A DNA stretch of 64,000 bases, taken from the NCBI GenBank assembly GCA_015057365.1, contig SVEN01000001.1, positions 77,382 through 141,381 on the forward strand, given 5' to 3'. Below are positions 43,290 to 52,951 of this stretch, piece by piece (position 1 is the stretch's first letter; the number at the start of each line of letters is the position of its first letter). This stretch comes from Lachnospiraceae bacterium. GTDB taxonomy: Bacteria; Bacillota; Clostridia; Lachnospirales; Lachnospiraceae. The notes under the pieces are model-generated. The model was not told the DNA's origin. It saw only the letters and a program-made list of their open reading frames with translations, and did not search any database. Position numbers and translations under genes: made by a program.

Positions 43290-44891
43290 TTACCCGGTCT
43301 CACTCGTATTACACATTTCCCGTGATTTCATCTCCGTCCGGTATCGGAACTCCGAAAACTCCGCCACACCTTCCGTCTCCTTCGTAGAAAACAGAAACAG
43401 ACCGAAACGGCATCCCACAAAATGATCCAGCTTAAAGAACAGCTTATGGGTATGTCCGAGCTTTGTAAATTCGGTATTCTCTCCGGCGGTTTCCTCTCTG
43501 AAATAAAACTCCGCCGTGTCCTTCCCAAGTGAAAAATCACAGTCCGCCCGAAGGGTTACCGTATCGTTCTGCACCGGCACCTTAGCTACAATTTTCGCAG
43601 GCTCCGTATCCACAGTTCCTATGCCCGCCGACCGTTCCGTTGTGCCTTTTTCCGCCATCATCAGATACGTCTGCCCCGCTTCCTTGGTCAGGGCGATAAA
43701 TCCGTAGTCGCCCTGCAAGGTACACAAACCAGCATAGTCTCCGTCCTTAAGTGCCCTGCCACATAGCGTTACCTCCGCCCCGCACATCGGTCCAATGGTG
43801 CGCTGCGTCAAAGTATTCGTCGCATGTACGAGATTCTTACTGAGCTTTCCGGAACGGATTCGAAGCGTCCCCGGCTTCTCCGTCACAGACCACAGTCCGT
43901 TCTCCGGCATATGATTCCATTGCCACGGTGCCTTCAGTGTCACATTCCCTTCCGCATCCGGCGTATAGATAAAATCATCGTCACACCAAAGAGGCTCGTA
44001 AACATACTCCGGTCGCGTCGAAGTAACAGCCACCTCCTTCGGAGCAACGCCTCCTTCTCCGAATACCGGAAAATCGTTTTCCCAGGTTACCGGAACAACA
44101 ACCGGAATCCGTCCTACAGCCCCATGGTCCTGGAACATAATCGAATACCAGTCACCCTCCGGAGTATCCACGATACCGCCCTGGGCCACACCGCTGCGCC
44201 GTCCGTCCAAATCCGAGGACAATACATCTCCTCCCGCAAACTCACCCAGAAGAGAATCCGCACAGAAGCACGCCTCCGTCCGCAACCCGTTTCTCGGCCA
44301 ATGAATAAAAAAAAGATAATACTTTCCGTTTATCTTATAAAAATGTGCCCCTTCATAACCAAGGATTACGTCTCCCGTATCCTTCACCGCCATCCGGTGC
44401 AGCCCGCCCTTTTTCGGTGCGGACAGTTCTTCGTTTAATTCCGTTATGTAAATCTCCCGGTTGCCGTAGGAAATATATACTCTGCCGTCATCATCGAACA
44501 GCAACGAACTGTCGTGATAAAATCCCTCGACGCAGCTTTTTTTCCACGGTCCCGTAATCTCCTTTGCCGTGTACAAATAGGTCTTTCCCGTATCGTTCGC
44601 TACAAAACACACATAAAACGTACCCTTATGATATCGAATGGTAGCGGCCCACATGCCTTTTCCGTAAACACCCTTCTCATTCGCCAGACGCTGGCCCGGC
44701 GTATCCTCCAACACATCGTACACGTAGGAGGCATGTTCCCAATGAACCAAATCATAGGAACGCAAAATCACGCCGCCCGGCATGAAATGCATGGTGGTAC
44801 TGACCATATAGTAGGTATCATCTACGCGAATCACATCCGGATCCGGATAATCCGTGTAAAGAATCGGGTTGGTCCCTGTTATCTGCCCCAT
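43290..44891 (-). CDS. GH43 beta-xylosidase-like enzyme
   Basis: A 533-residue cytoplasmic enzyme. The catalytic base is Asp in LYTDYPDPDVIRVDD, the second Asp is in YHDSSLLFDDDGRVYISYG, and the acid Glu in YEGAHFYKINGKYYLFF. The C-terminal ~210 residues form the beta-sandwich (GH43_C2-type) domain of this group. It should release xylose or arabinose from short oligomers. GGAAAGGAAGACAGT precedes the ATG. It is the first gene of the GH43-GH43-GH43-GH10 series and is read from the promoter at 44981-45009, divergent from the AraC gene. Confidence 0.93.
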   Translation of the reverse strand: MGQITGTNPILYTDYPDPDVIRVDDTYYMVSTTMHFMPGGVILRSYDLVHWEHASYVYDVLEDTPGQRLANEKGVYGKGMWAATIRYHKGTFYVCFVANDTGKTYLYTAKEITGPWKKSCVEGFYHDSSLLFDDDGRVYISYGNREIYITELNEELSAPKKGGLHRMAVKDTGDVILGYEGAHFYKINGKYYLFFIHWPRNGLRTEACFCADSLLGEFAGGDVLSSDLDGRRSGVAQGGIVDTPEGDWYSIMFQDHGAVGRIPVVVPVTWENDFPVFGEGGVAPKEVAVTSTRPEYVYEPLWCDDDFIYTPDAEGNVTLKAPWQWNHMPENGLWSVTEKPGTLRIRSGKLSKNLVHATNTLTQRTIGPMCGAEVTLCGRALKDGDYAGLCTLQGDYGFIALTKEAGQTYLMMAEKGTTERSAGIGTVDTEPAKIVAKVPVQNDTVTLRADCDFSLGKDTAEFYFREETAGENTEFTKLGHTHKLFFKLDHFVGCRFGLFLFSTKETEGVAEFSEFRYRTEMKSREMCNTSETG

Positions 44892-44980
44892 ACTGTCTTC
44901 CTTTCCTGCCGTCCCCTACCTCCGGCATTCCGTGCAGTCGCCTGTTATGCCTTCTGTTCCCGGTACAACCGCCACTTCAC

Positions 44981-45009
44981 CTTATACACTCAGTTTACCA
45001 TCTTGTAAA
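44981..45009 (-). promoter_or_regulatory. promoter of the GH43/GH10 operon
   Basis: TTTACA (45009-45004) and TATAAG (44986-44981) with a 17-base spacer on the minus strand. Its -35 box lies in the shared dyad. Confidence 0.75.
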
Positions 45010-45031
45010 ATCCTTTACAATGGTGTATAAT
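45003..45031 (+). promoter_or_regulatory. AraC gene promoter with shared operator dyad
   Basis: TTGTAA (45003-45008) and TATAAT (45026-45031) are 17 bases apart. TTGTAAAATCCTTTACAA (45003-45020) is a 7-4-7 inverted repeat whose arms are the two divergent -35 boxes; the flanking ACCAT and TGGT extend the symmetry. Confidence 0.8.
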
Positions 45032-45072
45032 TGCAAATAATTGATTTATTGTTTTACTACGGAGGTGATTTT

Positions 45073-45855
45073 ATGTACATTCATTTCGTTGCCCTTGATT
45101 CCCCCCAGGAACCCAACTTCATCCAGGAGCGCAAGCATGGCATCATCGACTTCCTTTTTTTGCGTTTTCATTCCAACACAACCCTGATGTTAGGAGATAA
45201 AACCTATACCATCACCAAACCGTGCATGTTCCTTATCGACTCTTATACACCGTACAAATATTTTTCCAACAGCAACAATTACACCGACGATTATTTACAT
45301 TTTTCCGCCGAAAACCGGCAGCAATTTCTGAGTGAATTGATGTTTCCTTTGAACACTCCGATTTATCATGCAGACGATAGTGCAATTTCCGAGATTTTAC
45401 GCCGGATTCAGACGGAGCATATCGAGAAAAACCGCCTGGCTGCCCGGTCCATCGACCTGTTGATACGGTACCTGTTTGTAAAGGTTTCGGAGGTCTGGAT
45501 GCAAAGCCAGCAAATCAACACCTCCGTACCTCATTATTACGATTTATTACAGGTACGGGATGCCATCCTCTCCTCCCCGGAGCGTCCTTGGAGGGTGGAG
45601 GAACTTGCAGAGCTGGCCCACCTTTCCCCTTCCTATTTCCAGGTGGTTTACAAAAAAGCCTTCGGCCTCACCTGTATGACCGAAGTCATCAATGCAAAGT
45701 TGGAGCAGGCAAAGCTTCTCTTGACCTCCACAGAGTTACCGGTCAGCGCCGTAGCCACGGAAGTGGGCTATAACGAAGTCTATCACTTCATCCGCCAATT
45801 CAAAAAAAGCACCGGTATGACCCCCGGCTCTTTTCGCAAAAAGGTTGTATTATAA
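45073..45855 (+). CDS. AraC-family regulator of the xylan locus
   Basis: A 260-residue regulator. Residues 1-140 form the cupin-type sensor domain (LRFHSNTTLMLGDKTY, DSYTPYKYF). The two helix-turn-helix units are in residues ~165-255 (WRVEELAELAHLSPSYFQVVYKK and LPVSAVATEVGYNEVYHFIRQFKKSTGMTPG). GGAGGTGATTTT before the ATG at 45073 sets the start. It is divergent from the GH43/GH10 operon and shares its promoter region, so it probably activates that operon in response to xylo-oligosaccharides and controls itself. Confidence 0.95.
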   Translation: MYIHFVALDSPQEPNFIQERKHGIIDFLFLRFHSNTTLMLGDKTYTITKPCMFLIDSYTPYKYFSNSNNYTDDYLHFSAENRQQFLSELMFPLNTPIYHADDSAISEILRRIQTEHIEKNRLAARSIDLLIRYLFVKVSEVWMQSQQINTSVPHYYDLLQVRDAILSSPERPWRVEELAELAHLSPSYFQVVYKKAFGLTCMTEVINAKLEQAKLLLTSTELPVSAVATEVGYNEVYHFIRQFKKSTGMTPGSFRKKVVL

Positions 45856-45861
45856 AGCACA

Positions 45862-45893
45862 GGGCTGTCGCGCACGACAGCCCCTCTTTCTTT
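45862..45893. terminator. bidirectional terminator between araC-type gene and GH8 gene
   Basis: GGGCTGTCG-CGCA-CGACAGCCC is a perfect 9-bp stem; the plus strand continues CTCTTTCTTT. Confidence 0.88.
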
Positions 45894-47046
45894 ACCACGC
45901 TCTATACTTTCCTGACAGCGCCAGCATTGCAAACAAATACAGGCAGTTGTCATAGTAACGTCTGTCACCGGTACGAAGCGGTGTATTCCAGAATTTCATG
46001 ACAAAATCCTTGGCATACGGTCCCTTGGCCGCTAAAGATGCCTGGGCATTGGTTGCCAAAAGACCTACCGGATGCAGCGCCGGACGATCAAGTACCGTAC
46101 CGTCGATTTCGTAGGTCATATCCGGCTGGTCCTTTACAGTCTCCGCAAAGAACTTCTGCTGCTTGTCCGCTACCGCACGAAGTTCTTCGTCTGCGCCGTA
46201 CCATTCATAATCCAATGCAATATTTGCAATGGTGCGATAAGCATCACTGTAGAACCAGTCGTGTCTGTGTCCGAAACGCTTCCATTCTTCTTCCGTCATT
46301 CTCTTCGGAGAACCGTCGTACTCCGCATACTCCGCATTAAGGCCCGTCACCGGATGACACGCCTTCTTAAGATACTCTCTGGAAGCCTTCGCCGCTTCCT
46401 TCCAAAACTCTCTGTCCTCCTCGTTTGCATACTCCGCAAACAACTCATAGAAATGAGGCAAATGATAGGACGGATCGGAATAGCCGCACTTTACCACAAA
46501 CTGAATCAGCTTATTGGCCGGATCCCACATCGGTCCTCCTTCTTCTCCGTTCTCTCCCTTATGTACACAGGTGTGAAGAAGTTCTCTTGCTTCCTTGGAA
46601 TAATTAAAGATGCCTTCGCCGTCACCCCAGCGTTTGGACGCAAAGAACAACGCCATAGCATAAAACTCTTCTCCGTCCGGAGCCGGACCGTAAGCATTCT
46701 TCGTACCGTCCGTCTTACAGGACCACGCAAAATAGCCTGAATTCCAGCCCTCCTCCATATACATATAGGTCTTGGACCACTTCCAAAGGCGGTCAAATTC
46801 ATCCTTCTTATCCAGCTGCACGCACATCATCATACCGTATGACATACCCTCGGTACGTGCATCGTGGTTGCCCGTATCCTCCATGTAGCCCATGTCATCG
46901 CCTACTTCATGGAAAATACGCTCCTCTTCACTACCGTGAAACATCGTCTGAAACGTCTCTTCCACTCTCTTATCAATCTCTTCCTGCGGAATACCGCACT
47001 CCGCAAACACATTGCGGTACTTTCCCGTTGCTACTGCTCCTGCCAT
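45892..47046 (-). CDS. GH8 reducing-end xylose-releasing exo-oligoxylanase (Rex)
   Basis: A 384-residue cytoplasmic GH8 enzyme. ARTEGMSYGMM holds the catalytic acid (Glu66 in this numbering) and DWFYSDAYRTIAN the catalytic base (Asp268); GHRHDWFYSDAYR and APDGEEFYAMALFFA are the typical Rex barrel segments. Rex enzymes remove single xylose units from the reducing end of xylo-oligosaccharides of three or more units. The ATG at 47046 is chosen because AAGGAGG is nine bases upstream. It sits next to the AraC/GH43/GH10 cluster and completes the cytoplasmic breakdown of imported oligomers. Confidence 0.94.
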   Translation of the reverse strand: MAGAVATGKYRNVFAECGIPQEEIDKRVEETFQTMFHGSEEERIFHEVGDDMGYMEDTGNHDARTEGMSYGMMMCVQLDKKDEFDRLWKWSKTYMYMEEGWNSGYFAWSCKTDGTKNAYGPAPDGEEFYAMALFFASKRWGDGEGIFNYSKEARELLHTCVHKGENGEEGGPMWDPANKLIQFVVKCGYSDPSYHLPHFYELFAEYANEEDREFWKEAAKASREYLKKACHPVTGLNAEYAEYDGSPKRMTEEEWKRFGHRHDWFYSDAYRTIANIALDYEWYGADEELRAVADKQQKFFAETVKDQPDMTYEIDGTVLDRPALHPVGLLATNAQASLAAKGPYAKDFVMKFWNTPLRTGDRRYYDNCLYLFAMLALSGKYRAW

Positions 47047-47122
47047 ATGCACACTCCTCCTTACAGTTATTTTCTCTATTTTATCACATTTTCGATATTA
47101 TTTCCAGTAAATTACATAAAAA

Positions 47123-47662
47123 TTACTCCAACACTCTGAATTCCACGCCGTCCTCCGTCAGAATCACATACCCGTGTCCGGTATTTTCCTTCGGAATTGA
47201 TACTGAACCCGGATTAATGTACCGATAGGTGTACTCTCCCTTCGGTCCTTTTGCCTTACACAGTTCGTCTGCTACCACATGAGTATGTCCGTGTAACAGC
47301 ACATCACCTTCCTTTAAGCATGGCGGATTGTCCTTGTTGAACTTATGTCCGTGAGTCGCAAAATACATGGTATTTCCGATGTAAAATACCGCATACTCCG
47401 CCATCACCGGAAACTCCAGCACCATCTGGTCCACTTCCGCCTCGCAGTTGCCCCTCACGCACAAAAGCTCGTCCGCCACCTCATTAAGCATGGCAATGAC
47501 CTTTTTCGGCGCATAGTCCTTCGGCAAATCGTTACGCGGTCCGTGATACAAAATATCGCCTAAAATCACAAGCTTCTCCGCCCCCGACTCCCGGTACGCG
47601 GCAAGCATTTTTTCACAATAATACGCGGACCCGTGAATGTCCGACGCCACCATCCATTTCAT
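47123..47662 (-). CDS. yfcE: YfcE-family phosphodiesterase
   Basis: A 179-residue calcineurin-like phosphodiesterase. The metal-binding motifs are MVASDIHGSAYY, VILGDILYHG, VRGNCEAEVD, FATHGHKFN and LLHGHTHV, as in E. coli YfcE. TAGGAGGATAAACT precedes the ATG. The physiological substrate is unknown in this family; it acts on phosphodiesters with Mn2+. It lies between the Rex gene and a small acidic protein gene. Confidence 0.92.
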   Translation of the reverse strand: MKWMVASDIHGSAYYCEKMLAAYRESGAEKLVILGDILYHGPRNDLPKDYAPKKVIAMLNEVADELLCVRGNCEAEVDQMVLEFPVMAEYAVFYIGNTMYFATHGHKFNKDNPPCLKEGDVLLHGHTHVVADELCKAKGPKGEYTYRYINPGSVSIPKENTGHGYVILTEDGVEFRVLE

Positions 47663-47673
47663 AGTTTATCCTC

Positions 47674-47940
47674 CTATCTTACGATAGCCTTCTTTACTCT
47701 CTGCATTACCCCGAAGAACTCTTTCGGACGCTCCTCCGTCAGCTCATACAGCTCGGAAAGAAGCTCCTCAAACACCGCTTCCCTGTCATCCTCTGCCGGC
47801 TTGTCCCCGAACACCGCCTCGTAAAAGCCGAAAATATCACTTTCCGGCATATCATCGTACACGGTTTCAAGATAATCCGTTACCACGGTTGGCTCCTCCT
47901 TCATGTATTCTGTCATTTCTGTCCATTGGTCTTTGGTCAT
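47674..47940 (-). CDS. small acidic protein of unknown function
   Basis: An 88-residue protein, strongly acidic and predicted all-helical (EYMKEEPTVVTDYLETVYDDM, EAVFEELLSELYELTEERPKEF). ACAGGAGGATTTACC before the ATG at 47940 sets the start. It is 11 bases upstream of yfcE and probably in the same transcript. No family is recognised. Confidence 0.6.
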   Translation of the reverse strand: MTKDQWTEMTEYMKEEPTVVTDYLETVYDDMPESDIFGFYEAVFGDKPAEDDREAVFEELLSELYELTEERPKEFFGVMQRVKKAIVR

Positions 47941-48097
47941 GGTAAATCCTCCTGTATAATATAACTCTATTTTACATTTCAAAAACGTTGTTTCTCCATA
48001 AAGTCTGAAAGTTTTATGTGTTCGACAAATTGGGATTCGTATTTGTAATGACATATCATTTTATTCAACAAACATTGCACTGCCACTACTTAATATA

Positions 48098-48457
48098 CTA
48101 GCAAAGAAAAAGCCCACCAAGCATAACAAGGCATGCCACCATACTACAAAACAATGCAACATAAAGCTGAATTTCTTCTGCCCTCTTGTCAATCTTTTCC
48201 TGCAATTCAGCCCGTTCCATTGAGTCTTCAGAATGGATTTCTTCATCCGTACGGCAAGGAATTAAACCAAACAGTGGTATCAATACTATTAATAACGCTC
48301 CTATCTTTGAGCCATATTTTCCATTTCCCACATGATAAAGAGCATTGTTATTTATTACATCTGACCAAAATAACCAAATACAAAAACTGATAAGAATTCC
48401 AATAACTACTATCAAAATTCGAATGATTCTTAGCTGCTTTGAGGTAAGTCTTTTCAT
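48098..48457 (-). CDS. small membrane protein with DUF1648-like segment
   Basis: A 119-residue protein with three membrane helices (RILIVVIGILISFCIWLFW, IGALLIVLIPLFGLIP and LYVALFCSMVACLVMLGGLFL). YHVGNGKYGSKIGALLIVLIP resembles the DUF1648 (SdpI N-terminal) motif. GAAAGGCG precedes the ATG. It stands alone between the small acidic gene and a glyoxalase-like gene. Function unknown. Confidence 0.7.
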   Translation of the reverse strand: MKRLTSKQLRIIRILIVVIGILISFCIWLFWSDVINNNALYHVGNGKYGSKIGALLIVLIPLFGLIPCRTDEEIHSEDSMERAELQEKIDKRAEEIQLYVALFCSMVACLVMLGGLFLC

Positions 48458-48533
48458 TTGTATACGCCTTTCTTTTCTATCTCTTCAACAAATTCAGATT
48501 TATCGAACAGTTAACCCCCTCCAACTCGCCCCA

Positions 48534-48896
48534 TTACATCGGCGTTCCCACTTCAATCAGATTGCCGTCCAAATCATAAAAACGGACTACCTTTTGCCCC
48601 CAGGCATGGGTCATAAGCCGATTGACGTATTCCACCGACGGATACAACCGTTCCAGCTTTTCTACAAATCCCTCGATATCCGGTTCCTCAAAATACAACT
48701 CACAGGAATTGCTTTTTTGAACAATATCCTTACCTAAAAATCCGCTCCAGATTTTTTCGTCCTGAAGCACCAGTCCTTCCGTTAAAATTATATTGCCGTC
48801 ATTGTCCAATATCATATCCATACCGAACAGGTCATGATAAAACTGTTTTGATTTTTCAATGTCTTTCACAACAATCAAAATATTTCTTAGCTTCAT
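48534..48896 (-). CDS. VOC-family (glyoxalase-like) protein
   Basis: A 120-residue vicinal-oxygen-chelate protein made of two beta-alpha-beta3 modules: LRNILIVVKDIEKSKQFYHDLFGM in the first, FVEKLERLYPSVEYVNRL and VVRFYDLDGNLIEVGT in the second. The final Glu in NLIEVG is the usual metal ligand, while the first-module His of true glyoxalase I is Val here. GGAAGGACG before the ATG at 48896 sets the start. Substrate unknown. Confidence 0.88.
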   Translation of the reverse strand: MKLRNILIVVKDIEKSKQFYHDLFGMDMILDNDGNIILTEGLVLQDEKIWSGFLGKDIVQKSNSCELYFEEPDIEGFVEKLERLYPSVEYVNRLMTHAWGQKVVRFYDLDGNLIEVGTPM

Positions 48897-48926
48897 CGTC
48901 CTTCCCTTCTGCATCAAGCTCAAATA

Positions 48927-49226
48927 CTACAGTGATCCGTCATCCTCATTTTCCAGACCAAACTCATACATCTCATTGATTGTAGCCTGGGCTGCTTCCG
49001 TTTCCTTTTTCCTGATAATGGCATTACGGTCACTCAATATGGAAAGCATCTCATCCACCACTTCCCCCTCCTTCAGATAGGAGTACTGGCACAGATAACC
49101 GATCATTCGCGCCGCCGTAAAATCCGTATTCAAATTCTTTGTAATCAATTCGCACAGTTCTTCATGATACCCGCGTTCCACCAGCATATGATAGAGTTGC
49201 ATACTCAGTTCTGTTCTTGGTTTCAT
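48927..49226 (-). CDS. small helical protein of unknown function
   Basis: A 99-residue protein predicted to be mostly helical (LSMQLYHMLVERGYHEELCELITKNL, ARMIGYLCQYSYL, LSDRNAIIRKKETEAAQATINEMYEF). AAGGAGAAGACCAC before the ATG at 49226 sets the start. It is followed closely by the VOC-family gene. No family recognised. Confidence 0.65.
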   Translation of the reverse strand: MKPRTELSMQLYHMLVERGYHEELCELITKNLNTDFTAARMIGYLCQYSYLKEGEVVDEMLSILSDRNAIIRKKETEAAQATINEMYEFGLENEDDGSL

Positions 49227-49271
49227 GTGGTCTTCTCCTTGATTTGTATTACTGTTAATCATTGGTCTTAT

Positions 49272-49517
49272 TCAATTTGTAAAGGTTGATTTGATATCAA
49301 TACCAAATACATATAAGCAATATTCAAATCTTCCGTTTATCGGGTGATGATAGGCATCATAGGAATACCCCACTCCGGTATAGTGATTCCATTCATCATC
49401 CTTGACACAAAAAATCGGCGCATGATCGAAACAGGAAACCGTAAACCAATCAACAAAAAATATACTAAGCCATAACAACAGTACTATCAATATTGTTTTT
49501 AATGCTTTTCTTCTCAA
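49272..49517 (-). CDS. small single-helix protein, paralogue of the gene at 61246-61485
   Basis: An 81-residue protein with one N-terminal membrane helix (TILIVLLLWLSIFFVDWF) and an outer part with four pieces shared with the protein at 61246-61485: PIFC, GYSYDAY, HPINGRFEY and STFTN at the end. The start is a TTG at 49517 with GAGGTG eight bases upstream. The shared part carries Cys residues that may pair outside the cell. Function unknown. Confidence 0.65.
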   Translation of the reverse strand: MRRKALKTILIVLLLWLSIFFVDWFTVSCFDHAPIFCVKDDEWNHYTGVGYSYDAYHHPINGRFEYCLYVFGIDIKSTFTN

Positions 49518-49560
49518 CGCATATCACCTCATACAATCAGAACCAAGTTTGTTAATCTCC

Positions 49561-50643
49561 CTACTGAAGCTCCCCAAAGAAGCACGCATCCCCAAAGGAG
49601 AAAAATCTGTATCTCTCCTTCACGGCCTCCTCATACACCTTCAGCACATTTTCTCTTCCAGCCAGTGCGGAAACAAGCATCAAAAGGGTAGACTCCGGCA
49701 AATGGAAATTAGTAATGAGGCAATCCAGCATTTTAAACTTGTACCCCGGATAGATAAAGATACTGGTATCACCGCTGCCCGCCTGCAAAATACCGTTCTT
49801 GTCCGTGGCGGATTCCACGGTACGGCAGCTGGTGGTGCCGACGCAGATAACTCTGCCGCCCTCACGCTTCGTGCGATTTATCTTCTCCGCTTCCTCCGGG
49901 AGCACCTGATAGGCCTCCGTGTGCATGTGATGCTCCAATATATTTTCTTCTTTTACCGGACGGAAGGTGCCGAGACCTACATGCAATGTCACATTTGCAA
50001 TGGTTACGCCCATCGCCTCAATTTCCGCTAAAAGCTCCGGCGTAAAGTGAAGTCCCGCCGTCGGTGCCGCTGCGGAACCGTCATACTTTGCGTACACCGT
50101 CTGGTAGCGGTTCTTGTCCTGCAGCTTATGGGTAATGTACGGCGGAAGCGGCATCTGTCCCAAAGCATCCAGTATTTCCTCAAAGATACCCTCATAGGAA
50201 AACTGTACCAGGCGATTGCCGTCCGGAAGTACATCCACTACCGTACCGATTAACTTGCCATCTCCGAAGGAAATCTTCGTACCGGTCTTTGCCTTCTTTC
50301 CCGGCTTTACGAGAGTTTCCCATGTATCGTTTTCCTTGCGTTTTAAAAGGAGCACCTCTATCTGTGCGCCCTCCGCTCCCGGTGCAAAGCCCGGCTTGAT
50401 ATTGGAATAGTCGATAATACGCTCGCCGATTAACCGGGCCGGAATGACTCTGGTATTATTTAGCACCAGACAATCTCCCGGACGCAGATAGTCCTTGATA
50501 TCTCTAAAAATCCGGTGTTCAAATGCACCGGTACGCTTGTCCACCGCGAGAAGTCTCGAGGAAGAGCGGTCCTCTAAAGGGTCCTGAGCAATCAGCTCCT
50601 CCGGCAAATCAAAATAATAGTCACTCTTTAATAATGCTTCCAT
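49561..50643 (-). CDS. queA: S-adenosylmethionine:tRNA ribosyltransferase-isomerase
   Basis: A 360-residue QueA, which makes epoxyqueuosine in tRNA from [66 protein letters not shown] and [18 protein letters not shown] are the family hallmarks. The ATG at 50643 is the conserved start; upstream codons are not conserved. It follows the SpoIID-type gene by 13 bases. Other queuosine genes are not in the window. Confidence 0.97.
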   Translation of the reverse strand: MEALLKSDYYFDLPEELIAQDPLEDRSSSRLLAVDKRTGAFEHRIFRDIKDYLRPGDCLVLNNTRVIPARLIGERIIDYSNIKPGFAPGAEGAQIEVLLLKRKENDTWETLVKPGKKAKTGTKISFGDGKLIGTVVDVLPDGNRLVQFSYEGIFEEILDALGQMPLPPYITHKLQDKNRYQTVYAKYDGSAAAPTAGLHFTPELLAEIEAMGVTIANVTLHVGLGTFRPVKEENILEHHMHTEAYQVLPEEAEKINRTKREGGRVICVGTTSCRTVESATDKNGILQAGSGDTSIFIYPGYKFKMLDCLITNFHLPESTLLMLVSALAGRENVLKVYEEAVKERYRFFSFGDACFFGELQ

Positions 50644-50656
50644 CTCTGTATCCTTC

Positions 50657-52309
50657 CTACCGCACCGAAATCCCGGTAAAATAATGTTCCAATATCTCCT
50701 TATAATCAAATCCGGCCTCCGCCATTCCGTAGGCACCCGACTGACTCATCCCGACGCCGTGGCCATGTCCCATACCGGCAAACAGATACTCTCCCGCCTC
50801 CGGTGCATACCGCGGAAAGCTCTCCATATTGTCCGCAGAAAGTACCACATACTGCTTTGTCAGACCGTCGGCACTTTGCACCGTTCCGTCACCGCTAATG
50901 ACGTAACAGTCATGAATCGCCGCCTCTCTCGTTCCGGAAGCTCCCTGTATGGTCACCCGGTCCGGTACACTGTCGGAATCATATACACGAAACTTCGTAC
51001 TTGCCAACTCCAGTACATTCCGCAAGGCATCCGTGGCAAGCCTCACACTGCCGAGGCTACCGACGATACGCAGACTGGTCACCCTGCCCGAGGAGGTCAC
51101 CACCTCCTGCATCACCTTCTTTACGGTCCCTACATCCTTTCCTTCAGAACGAAGCAGTCTTGTCAGCTCATCCTTCGACAGCTTCACACTCCATGGCTTC
51201 TTGGAAGGATTGGTCTCGTAAATGTCCGGCACACCCTGTAAATAGGGCACGGCAAATCCCCATACATCCTCTACATTTTCCGTATGTCCGCCGCTTCCCG
51301 AACAATAATATCCGGTTACGGTGCGATTTTCATAGCATAAGGTCTCTCCCTTGGTGGCATCCACCGCCGCATTGCTTCTTGCATGCTCATAGGTAGTTCC
51401 GCCGTATACCTGACTCTGCACCGTATCCACCATCCGAAATCCCCTCTTCACGTCCGTCTCCGCATGATACCCGGCCTTAATAAGAGCATAGCTTCTGGCG
51501 CACACCGCCTGGGCCTTTAACGCCTCCGTATGCCAGGAAGCCGGCATTTCACAAGGCACTACACCGTATAAATACTCTTCTAACGGCACCACATTCACCG
51601 CGGTGAGGGTGGATTTTCCGCCGTATCTGCCGATTTCCATCCGTCCGCGATAACTACAAGGCCCTAAGTCCACCGCATAGATTCCATCCTCGTCTCTCTG
51701 TGTTGCACCAAATTGCGGATAGTACCCTTCCGTTCCGTCCGCAAACAACACCCGTTCTCCGGCTGTCAAACGAATCAGATATGCACTGGTCTGTTCCGTC
51801 CGCACCGGTGTTACCTTACATTTCTTTGCTGCCGTCTCCAACACCTGTAATGCCTTTGCCCCGGTACCACCGTTTTCCGTTACCGGTACATATATCCCGG
51901 CTTTCCCCGGTGCAAGCATTACCGCATATGCCTTTGCTCCCTCATCGGTCAGCTCGTCCGCCAAAACTTCCGCCTTGGCTAACGTATACTCTCCGTCTAT
52001 TGTATAAAACGCACTCTTTTCCGGCGTAACGATGACTCCGGTTTCGGAAGAAAGCACAGTCTCCCGGCTGTACTTCCGTCCGTCACAATAGCCCAATTCT
52101 ACGTTAGTATTATAAATCGTAATACTTTGCTTCCCCGCAAATTTACTTTTCAACCCTACCCGGATGTCCTGCACGGTACTCACGCCCGCCATCGAGGATG
52201 CCGTCTGCGGAAACACTCCCGCAAAAAGAAGCATCGCAAATACACACAGAAGCAGTTTACATACGCTCTGTCTCGCTCTACAGCTTAACCTTTTCGCATT
52301 TTTCCGCAT
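50657..52309 (-). CDS. SpoIID/LytB-domain protein
   Basis: A 550-residue secreted protein. The signal peptide is [21 protein letters not shown]. The first ~230 residues have no clear motif. The SpoIID/LytB domain (about 245-550) shows [30 protein letters not shown] (with the catalytic-type Glu in CEMPASW), [17 protein letters not shown], and [19 protein letters not shown] at the end. Members remodel peptidoglycan by cutting denuded glycan. The start is uncertain: the ATG at 52309 is used, but a GTG three codons upstream also lies near the weak AAGGAT site. Length is larger than sporulation SpoIID (~340), so a vegetative role is possible. Confidence 0.92.
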   Translation of the reverse strand: MRKNAKRLSCRARQSVCKLLLCVFAMLLFAGVFPQTASSMAGVSTVQDIRVGLKSKFAGKQSITIYNTNVELGYCDGRKYSRETVLSSETGVIVTPEKSAFYTIDGEYTLAKAEVLADELTDEGAKAYAVMLAPGKAGIYVPVTENGGTGAKALQVLETAAKKCKVTPVRTEQTSAYLIRLTAGERVLFADGTEGYYPQFGATQRDEDGIYAVDLGPCSYRGRMEIGRYGGKSTLTAVNVVPLEEYLYGVVPCEMPASWHTEALKAQAVCARSYALIKAGYHAETDVKRGFRMVDTVQSQVYGGTTYEHARSNAAVDATKGETLCYENRTVTGYYCSGSGGHTENVEDVWGFAVPYLQGVPDIYETNPSKKPWSVKLSKDELTRLLRSEGKDVGTVKKVMQEVVTSSGRVTSLRIVGSLGSVRLATDALRNVLELASTKFRVYDSDSVPDRVTIQGASGTREAAIHDCYVISGDGTVQSADGLTKQYVVLSADNMESFPRYAPEAGEYLFAGMGHGHGVGMSQSGAYGMAEAGFDYKEILEHYFTGISVR

Positions 52310-52426
52310 CCGCCTCACATCCTTTTCTTTCCGGTGTCTGTCTTTCTTTAGTGTACCATATTCCGACACTTGCTTCAATCCCACATTTCATTTTTCTGTA
52401 ACAACCCGCCGGCCTCATTCCGAATA

Positions 52427-52464
52427 CGGATGTGCCCTTAACTACCGCCCTCCCGGCACATCCG
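52427..52464. terminator. hairpin after the LysM gene, possible terminator
   Basis: CGGATGTGCC and GGCACATCCG form a perfect 10-bp stem with an 18-base loop. No T tract follows, so termination is uncertain. Confidence 0.4.
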
Positions 52465-52481
52465 CTTCCGCACCTTATTGT

Positions 52482-52850
52482 TTAATCTTCGTTTTCTTCC
52501 GTCTCATCCTCTTTTCTCACCGGAATCTGAAGTCGGGAACCGGCCTGCAGCATCATTCCGTTCAGGTTGTTGTATTTGAGCAAATCCTCCAGCTCAATGC
52601 CGAACCGGTTCAAAATATCCAGCAAAGTTTCGTCTGCTTTGATGATATAAGACATAAGATAAAAAGGATTACAGGTCGGGCATTTCGGAATACAGATCTG
52701 CTCCCCGATTTGCAGATTATAGATGTCGATATACGGATTTGCTCGTAAAATCCGCGCAAGCGGCACCTTAAACCGTCCGCTGATGGAATACAGGGTATCT
52801 CCTTTTTTGATTGTATAAATAATGCCGTTACAAGTATCAAAGGTTGCCAT
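52482..52850 (-). CDS. LysM-domain protein
   Basis: A 122-residue protein with two LysM repeats: YTIKKGDTLYSISGRFKVPL...LQIGEQICIP (about 12-55) and YIIKADETLLDILNRFGIEL...LQAGSRLQIP (about 68-110). There is no signal peptide, and the C-terminus is acidic. LysM binds peptidoglycan N-acetylglucosamine. A signal-less LysM protein in a spore-former may be a spore-coat component. GGGAGAGCATC precedes the ATG. Confidence 0.88.
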   Translation of the reverse strand: MATFDTCNGIIYTIKKGDTLYSISGRFKVPLARILRANPYIDIYNLQIGEQICIPKCPTCNPFYLMSYIIKADETLLDILNRFGIELEDLLKYNNLNGMMLQAGSRLQIPVRKEDETEENED

Positions 52851-52951
52851 GATGCTCTCCCGAAGCTCTTTTCACCTACAAATTATGCAAACTATACATG
52901 ACCGGTTCTGTTTTATTATGAATTTTTAACAATTTCATTTTACTTTTTTTC

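Noticed and set aside
48061-48246. 61-codon minus-strand frame overlapping the small DUF1648-like gene
   Set aside because: The overlapping 119-residue frame has a ribosome site and three membrane helices; this one has neither.
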